A stretch of 64,000 bases of DNA from Shewanella glacialimarina (GTDB lineage Bacteria; Pseudomonadota; Gammaproteobacteria; Enterobacterales; Shewanellaceae), in NCBI RefSeq assembly GCF_020511155.1, contig NZ_CP041216.1, positions 1,364,001-1,428,000 on the forward strand. Reading direction: 5' to 3'. Made by a program: the position numbers and the translations under genes. A model generated the notes under the pieces. That model saw only the letters and a program-made list of their open reading frames with translations, made no database searches and was not told where the DNA came from. Shown here piece after piece: positions 1 to 8,540 of this stretch. Each line of letters opens with the position of its first letter. Position 1 is the first letter of the stretch.

Positions 1-478
1 GTCGCGAGCTTTGAGGCTGGCGCATTGGTTCAAGAATACTGTCGCTATGTAGCCACATATAACAAAGTAGTTTAAACGCTAAATTATCTTGATAATCCAG
101 TTTGACTAGGGAAGATTTTTCTAAAAAGGTGTCAAGCTGAGTGGTGACATTTTGAGTTAACATGCCATTGGATAAATACCCAGACAGCTTGCTTTCCTTA
201 ATAACGAGCAAAAGGCAAAGCGATAACTCATCATCTTTTCTAATTGCGTCGAGTTGCTTGTCTTGTTGATCCTCTGGTAGCGACAACACAATCAGAGCAG
301 GTTTTAGGCCGCTCGATTTTAATTGGTCAAACGAGGAGAAATGTTGAAAGTCTAACGGCCAATCTTCATTTGATAAATGGCCCACCCAGCAAAGAATGGA
401 TTCACAATACCTTTTATCCGCACCATGGTGCACATCGCTCAACATAACAATCTCTATATTAAATATTTGGGGCGGCAT
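1..478 (-). CDS. Hypothetical protein, N-terminal part (runs off the left edge)
   Basis: An open frame of 159 codons on the minus strand begins at ATG 478 (MPPQIFNIEIVML...) and is still open at base 1. A second in-frame ATG lies at 445. Neither has a clear Shine-Dalgarno; I chose the longer one. The visible part looks soluble and cytoplasmic, with a receiver-like alternation of strands and helices and no signal peptide or membrane segment. The last residues (LCYMWLHSDSILEPMRQPQS) faintly resemble the start of TackOD1 output domains found in some Shewanella signalling proteins, but this is a weak impression. The function cannot be assigned without the missing C-terminus. Confidence 0.55.
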   Translation of the reverse strand, partial: MPPQIFNIEIVMLSDVHHGADKRYCESILCWVGHLSNEDWPLDFQHFSSFDQLKSSGLKPALIVLSLPEDQQDKQLDAIRKDDELSLCLLLVIKESKLSGYLSNGMLTQNVTTQLDTFLEKSSLVKLDYQDNLAFKLLCYMWLHSDSILEPMRQPQSSR

Positions 479-928
479 ACTACAGTAATGCCGTGAGTTA
501 TAGAACATAAATAGTACTGAAATTGTTTGAATATACATCTAACTTAAGAATTTCAACGCAGTTAGCGGTGCAAAGAGCTATTTGATACGCATTTATTATT
601 CCGAGTTGAGGTTAAATATATTAATTATAAAAAGCTATCTATACCAGTGATATAGTAGTTCTAAGGTTATTGTTGGACGTTTTGAATTAATTGATGTTTA
701 ATTTTGAAATCGATATCGATAGGGTGATATTTATTTTGTTGTCATAATGCCATTGTTAAACTAGTATTCGCAGCCTAAATGGGTATTCACACTCTATTGA
801 AAAATTCGGGCGTATTTAATTATTCCCTTTAAATTTAGCAAACCACGCCCCCTCGAAATTCTGACTTAATCTTGTTTTTTAAGTCCTAAAGTAAAGTAAA
901 AAGCGTCGTCTCTTTGGATGTAGCATGT
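479..928. other. Gene-free AT-rich intergenic region
   Basis: This 450-base stretch separates the left-edge minus-strand gene from the plus-strand oxygenase gene and should hold both promoters. No open frame looks real. The only clear structure is the 12-base palindrome ATCGATATCGAT at 709-720, a possible operator. I cannot place promoters with confidence. Confidence 0.5.
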
Positions 929-1552
929 ATGGTTTCGCCTATAAGTGAAGCAGTGCTGGATGTGATCGCAGATGCGTTAGTCGATAAAGGATATAGTCTT
1001 TTATCAGATATCATTCCTGATTATGTTAGTTTAGCCCTACTTGAAAAAATGCAGGCTAAGCATGACATTGATTTTAAATATGCGGCTATTGGTCGTGGTA
1101 TTGAACAGCAAGTTAATGCTGAGATCCGCTCAGATAAAATCAGTTGGCTTGATAAACAAGACCACACAGACAAAGCATACCTGTCTATTATGGAACAACT
1201 TAGAGAGGGCCTTAATCGACGCTTATTTATGGGGTTGTTTGATTATGAGAGCCACTATGCAGTTTATGAGCCTGGCGCACATTATAAAAAGCATGTTGAT
1301 GCTTTAAAAGGCAGCCAAAATCGAATTCTTACAACGGTATTTTTCTTAAATCCACATTGGCAATTGGACGATGGTGGCGAACTGCTTATTTACGATGAGT
1401 TCGATATACTGCTAGAAATGGTACAGCCTCAGATGGGCACGTTAGCCATATTTTTAAGTGAGCGGTTTCCCCATGAAGTGTTACCAACATTAAAAACCCG
1501 TAACAGTATCGCGGGGTGGTTTAGGGTAAGTCATGCAACGCATGGTTTTTAA
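929..1552 (+). CDS. 2-oxoglutarate/Fe(II)-dependent oxygenase (prolyl-4-hydroxylase-like)
   Basis: A protein of 207 residues with the double-stranded beta-helix of the 2OG-Fe(II) oxygenase superfamily. The iron ligands are visible as the HVD motif (YKKHVDA) and the distal His in RFPHEVLP, followed by the 2-oxoglutarate-binding Arg in RNSIAGWF. Such enzymes couple decarboxylation of 2-oxoglutarate to hydroxylation; bacterial members of this group often act on proline in proteins, but the substrate here is unknown. The frame can be extended to a TTG at 914, but ATG 929 is preferred because it starts the conserved part; no strong ribosome binding site supports either. A secreted protein of unknown function follows 60 bases downstream. 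Confidence 0.8.
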   Translation: MVSPISEAVLDVIADALVDKGYSLLSDIIPDYVSLALLEKMQAKHDIDFKYAAIGRGIEQQVNAEIRSDKISWLDKQDHTDKAYLSIMEQLREGLNRRLFMGLFDYESHYAVYEPGAHYKKHVDALKGSQNRILTTVFFLNPHWQLDDGGELLIYDEFDILLEMVQPQMGTLAIFLSERFPHEVLPTLKTRNSIAGWFRVSHATHGF

Positions 1553-1612
1553 TGGTATCTTTGGTTTTAAAGACGTATTTGTTTAAAACCAGCACACTAA
1601 ATAGGACGGGAT

Positions 1613-2017
1613 ATGAGTATTAAATTGAAATGGTTATTAACGGCCTCGTTAGTATGTTTAAGCCAAGCTGTCTATGCACAAGATCAGGCCGAGAAAGCCT
1701 TTGCCGATGAAGTTGTTCAGTGTGCAGCCTATTACCAAATTGCTTCGGAAGCGATTGGTGCAATGAATGCACCGCAAATGCAGGCAGTGGGTGAGCGTTT
1801 AAAAATATCGGCTACTGATGCTGCTACATTAGCCGAAAAATATCGCAGTGCAGAACAAGTAGCAAAAGATATTATAGCCGAGAAACAACAACAAATTGCT
1901 AAGTTAGGTGGCTCGTCTAATTTAGGCGGGTTAATGGGGCAATATAAAGAGTTGTGCAAAACCGTTGTCTATGAGCCTCAAAAACGACTGGACTATTGGT
2001 CGATGGTGACCATGTAG
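1613..2017 (+). CDS. Secreted protein of unknown function
   Basis: A protein of 134 residues with a typical signal peptide (KLKWLLTASLVCLSQAVYA, likely cut before QDQAEK), so it is probably periplasmic. The mature part is mostly helical and has two cysteines (VQCAAYY and KELCKTV) that could form a disulfide, plus a short glycine-rich stretch (LGGSSNLGGL). The purine-rich sequence AGGACGGG precedes the ATG. A strong terminator follows the gene. I do not recognise a family; similar small secreted proteins are common in Shewanella. Confidence 0.7.
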   Translation: MSIKLKWLLTASLVCLSQAVYAQDQAEKAFADEVVQCAAYYQIASEAIGAMNAPQMQAVGERLKISATDAATLAEKYRSAEQVAKDIIAEKQQQIAKLGGSSNLGGLMGQYKELCKTVVYEPQKRLDYWSMVTM

Positions 2018-2053
2018 CATCCCAACATTAATAACGCTACCTTGCGAATACAG

Positions 2054-2083
2054 AAAAACCGTATTCAATGAATACGGTTTTTT
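2054..2083 (+). terminator. Rho-independent terminator after the 1613-2017 gene
   Basis: A perfect 12-base stem, AAAAACCGTATT paired with AATACGGTTTTT around the loop CAATG, ends in a T tract. The A tract on the left makes it potentially bidirectional, so it may also stop the opposing gene that ends at 2195. Confidence 0.85.
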
Positions 2084-2168
2084 GTTAGCTTATAATTTGT
2101 TATCTGAAAAATTAATACGCTTAGTCTATAAACTTATTTTATATGTCATTGTTTATAAACCACTGTTC

Positions 2169-2210
2169 ATAAGCCATAGTTTATAAGCCATAGTTTATAA
2201 GCCATAGTTT
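2169..2210. repeat. Three perfect tandem copies of a 14-bp unit
   Basis: The unit ATAAGCCATAGTTT occurs three times in a row (2169-2182, 2183-2196, 2197-2210), with a degenerate fourth copy at 2155-2168. The array overlaps the 3' end of the solute-binding protein gene: the last sense codons and the TAA stop lie inside the unit, so further units fall just after the stop. Confidence 0.95.
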
Positions 2211-2950
2211 GCCGCTAATCGGGGTAATATATTTTGCTCTTGCAGCAGTGATATCCATTTTGTAAGTTGTTGCTTGCTAATAGGTGCTTTGGGATTTAAT
2301 AAAACTCCATGGTCATATTTTTGGTCCCATTTGTTAGAAATTAGTAGCTGAGATTTGACCTCTGGATACTGGGCTAAATAAAATTGTAAGTAAGACCAGG
2401 TTACCGGAGCAATATTTGCTCGCCCTCTGAGTATGCTCACAATTGAAGCCTCGTTTGATCTGACGAATTGAATATTGTAATCATTATTAAGTGCCTTTGG
2501 GTCAGCTTGCCACTGAGCAAATGCATAATGATATCCTCTTACCAGGCTGAGGACTTTACCGCTAAAGCTATCAAAATATTGTTGTTCGATAGCCTTGTCT
2601 TTTAGCGCAATAAAGAGTTCACCATCATTAATGTGCAATGGCACAAATTCATGTTCAATATCTTGCCAACCCCAAATAGGGCTTTCAAATAATATCATGT
2701 CATAACGGTCCATCTTATACGCTTTATAGCGGTTACCAATACTCGTCGCAACAAATTCAAATTGTACTTCTGATTGAATGCCATTCAATGCTTTTACAAC
2801 ATCAATCGATAACCCAGTATAAAGTCCATCACTTGATTGGTTCAAGTAGGGCGCAAATTGATAACCAGCAACCTTAACAATAGGTTTGCTGTGGGCAGAT
2901 TGTACCGATAAGACGGCAAAAATAAGTAATATCAATAATTGGCGATGCAT
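2195..2950 (-). CDS. Periplasmic family-3 solute-binding protein
   Basis: A protein of 251 residues when started at ATG 2950, which begins a clean signal peptide (MHRQLLILLIFAVLSVQSAHS). A 15-residue extension from TTG 2995 would precede that signal and is unlikely. The mature part has the bacterial extracellular solute-binding protein family 3 pattern: VAGYQFAPYLN near the start, YTGLSIDVVKAL, and DMILFESPIW. Members bind amino acids or related compounds for ABC transporters, or act as orphan sensors. No transporter permease or ATPase is next to it, so this is an orphan and the ligand is unknown. The C-terminus runs into the 14-bp tandem repeat. Confidence 0.75.
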   Translation of the reverse strand: MHRQLLILLIFAVLSVQSAHSKPIVKVAGYQFAPYLNQSSDGLYTGLSIDVVKALNGIQSEVQFEFVATSIGNRYKAYKMDRYDMILFESPIWGWQDIEHEFVPLHINDGELFIALKDKAIEQQYFDSFSGKVLSLVRGYHYAFAQWQADPKALNNDYNIQFVRSNEASIVSILRGRANIAPVTWSYLQFYLAQYPEVKSQLLISNKWDQKYDHGVLLNPKAPISKQQLTKWISLLQEQNILPRLAANYGL

Positions 2951-3061
2951 AGTAATTTTGTGAGTATTATATATATGTACAAAAATGTACCACAAAGGTT
3001 ACAAGATAAATACTGTAATCAGAGTGACAATAAGGTGCATTGGTTAGATAAATAATATGAA

Positions 3062-3622
3062 ATGGGCGTCATGATGAATAGAAGACAGTTTATGCAGTTC
3101 AGTTTAACCACGGCTACCATGCTAACCATAGGTGGCACAGCTTGGGTGAGTGTAGAACCTGAAGTGGTACCACTTGATATAGACTCCATGATTACATTGC
3201 TTGATAAGGTTATGATAAGTCATCCAGTCGCTAATGGAGAGTGGGATGTAGCTCAAATTCTGCAGCACTGCGCACAGAGTGTGGAGTATTCAATGTTGGG
3301 TTATCCGCAACACAAATCTGATCTATTTAAAGTAACTCTTGGGTCATTGGCATTTGCTATGTTTGAGTCAAAAAGAAAAATGTCCCATAATTTAAGTGAA
3401 CCTATTCCGGGTGCAGCAATTTTGGATAAGCATTTACTGTTGAATACGAGTCATAACCTCACAAATGCTTATGCGCGTTTTAAACAATCATTAATTGATT
3501 TTCGAGCCTATGATGGAGTCCTAGCGCCGCACTTTGCCTATGGTGCGCTCACCAAAAAGCAATATGAGTTAGCCCATGGCATGCATTTTATGGATCATTT
3601 ACTTGAAGTTGAACTCCGATAG
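3062..3622 (+). CDS. DUF1569-family protein with twin-arginine-like signal
   Basis: A protein of up to 186 residues. The N-terminus carries NRRQFMQFS followed by a hydrophobic stretch, resembling a Tat signal, so export in folded form is possible. The rest matches the DUF1569/DinB-like four-helix family, with the typical WDVAQILQHCAQSVEY segment and the C-terminal HGMHFMDHLLEVEL segment whose histidines may bind metal. Three starts are close together (ATG at 3062, 3071 and 3074) and the sequence does not decide between them. It is followed at 43 bases by yjbQ on the same strand. Function is not established for the family. Confidence 0.7.
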   Translation: MGVMMNRRQFMQFSLTTATMLTIGGTAWVSVEPEVVPLDIDSMITLLDKVMISHPVANGEWDVAQILQHCAQSVEYSMLGYPQHKSDLFKVTLGSLAFAMFESKRKMSHNLSEPIPGAAILDKHLLLNTSHNLTNAYARFKQSLIDFRAYDGVLAPHFAYGALTKKQYELAHGMHFMDHLLEVELR

Positions 3623-3664
3623 TTCTGATAAAAATGTTATTAAAAATAGACCCTAAGCGAGAAA

Positions 3665-4087
3665 ATGATGTGGTTTCAAAAAAGCATCCAACTAGCGGCT
3701 AGAAGACGAGGCTTTCACCTTGTTGAAGATGAGTTATTGCAACAATTACCTGAGCTTAAAACCTTTGAAATAGGCTTGGCGCATTTTTTCATCCAACACA
3801 CTTCAGCATCACTGACATTAAATGAAAATGCCGACCCAACGGTAAGGGGCGATTTTGAACGACATTTCAATGTTATGGTGCCTGAAAATGCCCCCTATTA
3901 TCGACATACCTATGAAGGTGCTGATGATATGCCCGCGCATATTAAATCGTCACTCATTGGTGCTGAACTCACTATTCCTATTAGTCATGGTCGCCTTAAT
4001 ATGGGGACGTGGCAGGGGATTTACCTGTGTGAACACAGAGACCAAGGTTCGGCGCGCAGTATTATTGTGACCTTAAGTGGCCAGTAA
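3665..4087 (+). CDS. yjbQ: YjbQ family protein (secondary thiamine-phosphate synthase type)
   Basis: A protein of 140 residues, the usual length for the UPF0047/YjbQ family. It shows the signature HTSASLTLNENADP and the conserved histidines in FFIQHTSAS, ISHGRLNMGTWQGIYLCEHR and the C-terminal RSIIVTLSGQ. Family members have weak thiamine-phosphate synthase activity in vitro; their true role is unclear. There are two ATGs in tandem at the start. The gene follows the DUF1569 gene on the same strand and the two may be co-transcribed. Confidence 0.88.
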   Translation: MMWFQKSIQLAARRRGFHLVEDELLQQLPELKTFEIGLAHFFIQHTSASLTLNENADPTVRGDFERHFNVMVPENAPYYRHTYEGADDMPAHIKSSLIGAELTIPISHGRLNMGTWQGIYLCEHRDQGSARSIIVTLSGQ

Positions 4088-4279
4088 GTAATCAGCTTGA
4101 GCCGCAGACCATTTTTATTTAGTTGAAAATTAGCTTATCGTGCTTGTCTTGCTTGTGTGAGTTCAAGGATTAGTGATAAATTTGTCTGCTAGAAACTTCA
4201 AAGCATCATATGTTTTATTATGTCGATGTTTCGCAAAACAAAAAATGCCAACATTCAGGATGAATGGCAAATAATAAAT

Positions 4280-4285
4280 AGGTGG
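4280..4285 (+). promoter_or_regulatory. Ribosome binding site that fixes the TTG start of gacA
   Basis: AGGTGG ends six bases before the TTG at 4292. This supports a TTG start for the response regulator rather than the upstream ATG at 4220. Confidence 0.7.
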
Positions 4286-4291
4286 TTGAAG

Positions 4292-4936
4292 TTGATATCT
4301 GTATATTTAGTTGATGATCATGAGTTAGTTCGTACTGGGATCCGTCGCCTTTTAGAAGATGAGCGTGGGATTAAAGTGGTTGGTGAAGCGCATGATGGTG
4401 AAACCGCCGTACAATGGTCTCGTCAGAATGAAGCTGATGTTATTTTAATGGACATGAACATGCCTGGGATGGGCGGTTTAGAAGCTACACGTAAAATACT
4501 ACGTTATCAGCCTGATGCTAAAATAATAGTACTAACGGTACAAACTGAAGACCCTTTCCCTAAAAAAGTTATGCAAGCAGGAGCGTCGGGTTACTTAACC
4601 AAAGGTTCAACTTCCCCAGAGGTTATCCGCGCAATTAGCCAAGTGTCTCGTGGCCAGCGTTATTTATCCCCTGAAATTGCGCAGCAAATGGCGTTAAGCC
4701 AGTTCGATAGCAGCGATGAAAATCCTTTTACTAGCCTTTCAGAGCGTGAGTTACAAATCATGCTGATGATAACCAACGGTGAGAAAGTAAATGAAATTTC
4801 TGAAAAGCTCAATCTAAGTCCTAAAACGGTTAATAGTTATCGTTACCGATTATTCGCTAAGTTAGGTATTAATGGTGATGTTGAATTGACCCGCTTAGCC
4901 ATTCGATACAAAATGCTCGACACGGGTTCATTCTAA
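4292..4936 (+). CDS. uvrY: GacA/UvrY/VarA-type response regulator
   Basis: A NarL/LuxR-class response regulator of 214 residues, the family's usual length when started at TTG 4292. The N-terminal receiver domain has the acidic pocket (VDDHE), the phosphoryl-acceptor Asp in ILMDMNMPGM, and the switch Thr and Lys in VLTVQTE and GYLTKGS. A LuxR-type helix-turn-helix (LSERELQIMLMI ... LSPKTVNSYRYRLFAKL) forms the C-terminus. In related bacteria it is the partner of the BarA/GacS kinase and activates the Csr small RNAs that titrate CsrA. It sits directly upstream of uvrC, the conserved gammaproteobacterial order. An upstream ATG at 4220 would add 24 unrelated residues. Confidence 0.93.
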   Translation: MISVYLVDDHELVRTGIRRLLEDERGIKVVGEAHDGETAVQWSRQNEADVILMDMNMPGMGGLEATRKILRYQPDAKIIVLTVQTEDPFPKKVMQAGASGYLTKGSTSPEVIRAISQVSRGQRYLSPEIAQQMALSQFDSSDENPFTSLSERELQIMLMITNGEKVNEISEKLNLSPKTVNSYRYRLFAKLGINGDVELTRLAIRYKMLDTGSF

Positions 4937-5010
4937 TCAAAGTTCGCGAGAACCCAATTAGGTTGTCGTGATTTTTATTTGTGTCACCATTAAATGTGTT
5001 GTAATCAATT

Positions 5011-6843
5011 ATGTCTGACGGGTTCCAATCTAAACCATTCCTTAGCACTGTAACATCATCACCTGGAGTTTATCGTATGTACGATAAACTCGACAAAGTG
5101 ATTTATGTTGGCAAAGCCAAAGACCTTAAAAAGCGTTTAACCTCTTATTTTCGGTCTAATTTACCCAATGTAAAAACCCAGGCATTAGTCGCTAATATTG
5201 ATCATATTGATGTCACAGTTACCCACAGCGAAACCGATGCACTTATTTTAGAAAATGACTATATCAAGCAGTACATGCCTAAATACAATGTATTGTTACG
5301 TGATGATAAGTCTTATCCTTATATTTTACTGAGTGGCCATAAACATCCGCGTTTGGCTTATCATCGCGGAGCAAAGCGCGAGAAAGGTCATTATTTTGGG
5401 CCATATCCTAACGGCGGAGCTGTTCGCGAAAGCCTTAATTTAATGCAGAAGTTATTTCCTATTCGTCAATGTGATGACCTGTACTACAAGTCTCGATCTC
5501 GCCCGTGTTTACAGTATCAATTGTCCCGTTGTAGCGCCCCGTGTGTTGGTATTGTGTCTGATGATGATTATCAAGAGCAGGTTAAATTAGCCACGTTATT
5601 TTTACGTGGTAAAGATCAGCAGGTGATCAGCACTTTAGTGGTTAAAATGGAACACGCTGCTATTAACATGGCCTATGAGCAAGCTGCTCAATACCGCGAC
5701 CAAATTAGCGCATTACGTAAAGTGAGTGAGCAACAAGAAGTCTCTAATAATAAAGGTGATATGGACGTAATTGGCGTGCATTATGCGTCTGGAATTGTCT
5801 GTTTCCACTTACTGTTTATTCGCGAAGGTAAGATTTTTGGTAGCCGCAGTTATTATCCAAGTGTGCCAGTGGCCACAGAGTTAGATGAGGTACTATCATC
5901 ATTTTTGGGGCAGTTTTATTTAAATGAAGACGTGCAGCGCACAGTGCCCAAAGAAGTGATTCTCAGCCACGAATTTGACGGGATGGAAGTGGTCGCCGCC
6001 TCAATAGAACAGGCGTTACAGAAAAAGTTTTCGATAAAAACACACGTTCGTGGTGAGCGAGCTAACTTTTTACGTTTAGCGATAACAAATGCCAGTAATG
6101 CCGTGGCTACCAGATTGTCACACAAGAATACAATTGAACAACGTTTTAGCTTACTAGAAGAGGCCTTAGAGCTGTCTACGCCAATAAACCGTATGGAATG
6201 CTTCGATATCAGCCATACCATGGGTGAGAGTACAGTGGCTTCGTGTGTGGTGTTTAATCGTGAAGGGCCGCATAAAGCGGATTATCGACGCTATAACATC
6301 AATGGTATAACGGGCGGAGATGATTATGCTGCAATGGAACAAGCAATTAGCCGCCGCTTTGACCGAATTGATGAAACCGGCAAGGTGCCTGATATTTTAT
6401 TTATTGATGGTGGGCTAGGCCAACTTCGTATTGCGCAAAATATCGTTGATGAAAAATGCGCCCATTTAGCTAAACCACCTTTGATTGTGGGGGTAACGAA
6501 AGGAGAAGGGCGTAAAGCGGGGTTAGAAACCTTTGTATTAGGTGGTTCTGAAGAAATTATTCAAATTGCCAGTGATTCACCCGCATTTCACCTTGTGTTG
6601 CATATTCGAGATGAGTCTCATCGTTTTGCTATTACAGGACACCGTAATAAACGTCAGAAAACGCGTAATACTTCAACTTTAGAATCGATAGCGGGTGTTG
6701 GACCTAAAAGACGTAAAGCTTTATTGCAACATTTGGGCGGATTACAGGAAGTAAAGGGTGCCAGTGTGGCAGAATTAACAAAAGTTCCCGGAATTAGCCT
6801 AGAAATGGCACAAACGATTCATGACACATTGCGAGGGGGCTAA
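5011..6843 (+). CDS. uvrC: UvrABC system protein C (excinuclease subunit)
   Basis: A full-length 610-residue UvrC. The GIY-YIG nuclease domain is at the start ([20 protein letters not shown]), with the zinc/cysteine region around [15 protein letters not shown], the UVR domain near residues 205-235 ([11 protein letters not shown]), the RNase-H-like nuclease domain ([20 protein letters not shown]) and tandem helix-hairpin-helix motifs at the end ([18 protein letters not shown]). It makes the 3' and 5' incisions in nucleotide excision repair after UvrA and UvrB have loaded. It lies 74 bases after uvrY and 44 bases before pgsA. Confidence 0.98.
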   Translation: MSDGFQSKPFLSTVTSSPGVYRMYDKLDKVIYVGKAKDLKKRLTSYFRSNLPNVKTQALVANIDHIDVTVTHSETDALILENDYIKQYMPKYNVLLRDDKSYPYILLSGHKHPRLAYHRGAKREKGHYFGPYPNGGAVRESLNLMQKLFPIRQCDDLYYKSRSRPCLQYQLSRCSAPCVGIVSDDDYQEQVKLATLFLRGKDQQVISTLVVKMEHAAINMAYEQAAQYRDQISALRKVSEQQEVSNNKGDMDVIGVHYASGIVCFHLLFIREGKIFGSRSYYPSVPVATELDEVLSSFLGQFYLNEDVQRTVPKEVILSHEFDGMEVVAASIEQALQKKFSIKTHVRGERANFLRLAITNASNAVATRLSHKNTIEQRFSLLEEALELSTPINRMECFDISHTMGESTVASCVVFNREGPHKADYRRYNINGITGGDDYAAMEQAISRRFDRIDETGKVPDILFIDGGLGQLRIAQNIVDEKCAHLAKPPLIVGVTKGEGRKAGLETFVLGGSEEIIQIASDSPAFHLVLHIRDESHRFAITGHRNKRQKTRNTSTLESIAGVGPKRRKALLQHLGGLQEVKGASVAELTKVPGISLEMAQTIHDTLRGG

Positions 6844-6887
6844 AATTAAGGCAAGATTGGCGCAGCTTACGAATAATTGGTCTATTT

Positions 6888-7436
6888 ATGCCGTTTAACT
6901 TACCTATTGCATTAACACTGTTTCGTTTAGTGCTACTGCCTGTATTTATATTTTTCTTTTATTTACCCTATACTTGGGCACCTTTTGCTGCAGCATTTAT
7001 TTTCTGGCTTGCTGCGGTGACGGATGCATTAGATGGTTATGCTGCCCGTAAATTAGGTCAACTAACCCGTTTTGGTGCTTTTTTAGACCCAGTTGCAGAC
7101 AAGGTGATGGTATCGACTGCATTAGTCTTGTTGGTTCAGCAAAATGATAATATTTATTTAACTCTAGCCGCATTGTTTATGATTGGGCGTGAGATTGTTA
7201 TTTCAGCATTACGAGAGTGGATGGCTGAAATAGGCAAACGTGGTGTTGTTGCCGTGTCCTGGATTGGCAAATATAAAACAGCAGCCCAAATGGCCGCGAT
7301 AGTCGGTTTGATTTGGCAACCTACGCCATTTCTAACGGATATGGCCTATGTGTTGTTCTATGTGGCAGCATTGCTGACTTTCTGGTCGATGATAAGTTAC
7401 ATTTCAGCGGCTTGGAATGATTTAACCGCGGAATAG
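6888..7436 (+). CDS. pgsA: CDP-diacylglycerol--glycerol-3-phosphate 3-phosphatidyltransferase
   Basis: A membrane protein of 182 residues, identical in length to the Escherichia coli enzyme. It carries the full CDP-alcohol phosphatidyltransferase signature (DALDGYAARKLGQL ... GAFLDPVAD), whose aspartates bind the metal ions and the CDP group. Several hydrophobic segments place it in the inner membrane, where it makes phosphatidylglycerol-phosphate, the committed step to phosphatidylglycerol and cardiolipin. The order uvrY-uvrC-pgsA-tRNAs is conserved in related bacteria. Confidence 0.97.
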   Translation: MPFNLPIALTLFRLVLLPVFIFFFYLPYTWAPFAAAFIFWLAAVTDALDGYAARKLGQLTRFGAFLDPVADKVMVSTALVLLVQQNDNIYLTLAALFMIGREIVISALREWMAEIGKRGVVAVSWIGKYKTAAQMAAIVGLIWQPTPFLTDMAYVLFYVAALLTFWSMISYISAAWNDLTAE

Positions 7437-7498
7437 CACATAAATACTTCAATAAGATTATTTAGTGCGCAAACGATAAGTTTTAATAAAAACAGCAA

Positions 7499-7526
7499 TT
7501 GACACCGGGGATGAAATCGGTAAAAT
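7499..7526 (+). promoter_or_regulatory. Sigma-70 promoter of the tRNA array
   Basis: A consensus -35 TTGACA (7499-7504) and a -10 TAAAAT (7521-7526) are separated by 16 bases and followed by a GC-rich discriminator (GCACCCCC), as expected for growth-rate-controlled stable RNA promoters. It lies about 70 bases before tRNA-Gly. Confidence 0.8.
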
Positions 7527-7593
7527 GCACCCCCGTAGACAAGAGACTAACAGCTAGACAGCCTAGTGCTTAAAGCGAGTTAATCAGATTTAC

Positions 7594-7669
7594 GCGACAT
7601 TAGCTCAGTTGGTAGAGCGATACCTTGCCAAGGTATAGGTCATCAGTTCGAACCTGATATGTCGCTCCA
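7594..7669 (+). tRNA. tRNA-Gly (GCC)
   Basis: A 76-base cloverleaf with encoded CCA. The acceptor GCGACAT pairs with ATGTCGC, the D arm is TAGCTCAGTTGGTAGAGC, and the anticodon GCC is at 7627-7629. The T arm contains GTTCGAAC. Confidence 0.97.
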
Positions 7670-7687
7670 AATCCTTTTTTACGTTGT

Positions 7688-7761
7688 GGCGCGATGGCAG
7701 AATGGCTATGCTGCGGATTGCAAATCCGTCGACCTCGGTTCGACTCCGGGTCGCGCCTCCA
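7688..7761 (+). tRNA. tRNA-Cys (GCA)
   Basis: A 74-base cloverleaf with encoded CCA. The acceptor GGCGCGA pairs with TCGCGCC and the anticodon GCA is at 7720-7722. It lies 18 bases after tRNA-Gly, consistent with one precursor. Confidence 0.97.
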
Positions 7762-7812
7762 CTAAATTGAGTTTGATTGCTAATATGTCTTTAGCCATTA
7801 AAACAACACTTT

Positions 7813-7898
7813 GCCCGAGTGGTGGAATCGGTAGACACAAGGGATTTAAAATCCCTCGCTGAATAAGCGTGCCAGTTCAAGTCTGGCCTCGGGTACCA
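7813..7898 (+). tRNA. tRNA-Leu (TAA)
   Basis: An 86-base class II tRNA with a long variable arm (CGCTGAATAAGCG) and encoded CCA. The anticodon TAA is at 7847-7849 and the T arm is GCCAG TTCAAGT CTGGC. The last 18 bases and the 5 bases after them recur exactly at 8051-8073. Confidence 0.96.
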
Positions 7899-7948
7899 TT
7901 ATTAGACTCACCTTGATATTTTATATCTGGATTGAGTGATGGATAAAC

Positions 7949-7977
7949 AAGCCTCGACATTGCGTCGGGGCTTTTTT
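7949..7977 (+). terminator. Terminator of the tRNA array
   Basis: The hairpin AAGCCTCGAC / GTCGGGGCTT with one T-G pair ends in a run of six T. A diverged copy is at 8125-8152. Confidence 0.85.
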
Positions 7978-8009
7978 ATGTCTGTAGGTTTTTAATGTTT
8001 GAATTAGCA

Positions 8010-8073
8010 GGCACGCTAAAGCAAGCGTGCCACTTTCCGTTGTCAGTGCAGTCTGGCCTCGGGTACCATTATT
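8010..8073 (+). pseudogene. Truncated tRNA-Leu copy (3' half only)
   Basis: This stretch repeats the variable arm, T arm and acceptor 3' strand of the tRNA-Leu at 7813-7898. The stem CGCT/AGCG and GTGCCA are kept, and 8051-8073 is identical to 7881-7903, including CCA and five bases beyond it. The T-arm region carries extra bases, and the 5' half with the anticodon is missing, so it cannot fold as a tRNA. The hairpin GGCACGCT/AGCGTGCC (8010-8031) is part of the relic. Confidence 0.8.
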
Positions 8074-8124
8074 TATAGTAAGAAATTACATACTTAACTC
8101 TTTTTAATGAAGAATGGTGTGATA

Positions 8125-8152
8125 AAGCCTCAACAATAGTTGGGGCTTTTTT
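8125..8152 (+). terminator. Second, duplicated terminator
   Basis: AAGCCTCAAC-AATA-GTTGGGGCTT followed by six T. It stands about 175 bases after the first copy, and both are followed by a GTCTGTA box, so the tRNA tail and terminator were duplicated together. Confidence 0.85.
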
Positions 8153-8540
8153 ACGTCTGTAATTTAGCTTACATATTGAGTGATAAATAGATAAAAGCTA
8201 ACGACGAACATAGATACTAGAACGGACTTAATCCTGCTAGTCCGCTACGCGGCTATAAGAGCGGGGGATTCGGAAAGTAGGTAGATTCTTTGGCTCATAT
8301 TATTTATTTTATAAGATCATTGTCTTATGTTGCAGTGCCAGCTGAGTATAAAAAATATGTAATAAAAGTTAATTCCTATATCGTTATGGACAGTTTAGAT
8401 TCTATGAATGGGTTATGGATATAAAACATTTTTGCCATTTTTTTGCCATAATTGATCAGATTTGTTTTCTAGAACTTCCAACAATGAGCTGATAATATTG
8501 GTCGTTAAAATCAACTTATTAGTTTATATATGGATTTATT
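8153..8540. other. Intergenic region upstream of blaOXA
   Basis: This stretch of about 390 bases has no believable gene. It holds short dyads (GGACT/AGTCC at 8224-8242 and CCGC/GCGG just after) and an AT-rich stretch before the beta-lactamase that presumably contains its promoter. I cannot point to clear -35 and -10 boxes. No lysR-type regulator is present, unlike the usual blaOXA-48 surroundings in Shewanella. Confidence 0.5.

Noticed and set aside
7659..7862. Open frame of 67 codons across the tRNA array
   Set aside because: It reads through tRNA-Gly, tRNA-Cys and tRNA-Leu, which are clear structural RNA genes.
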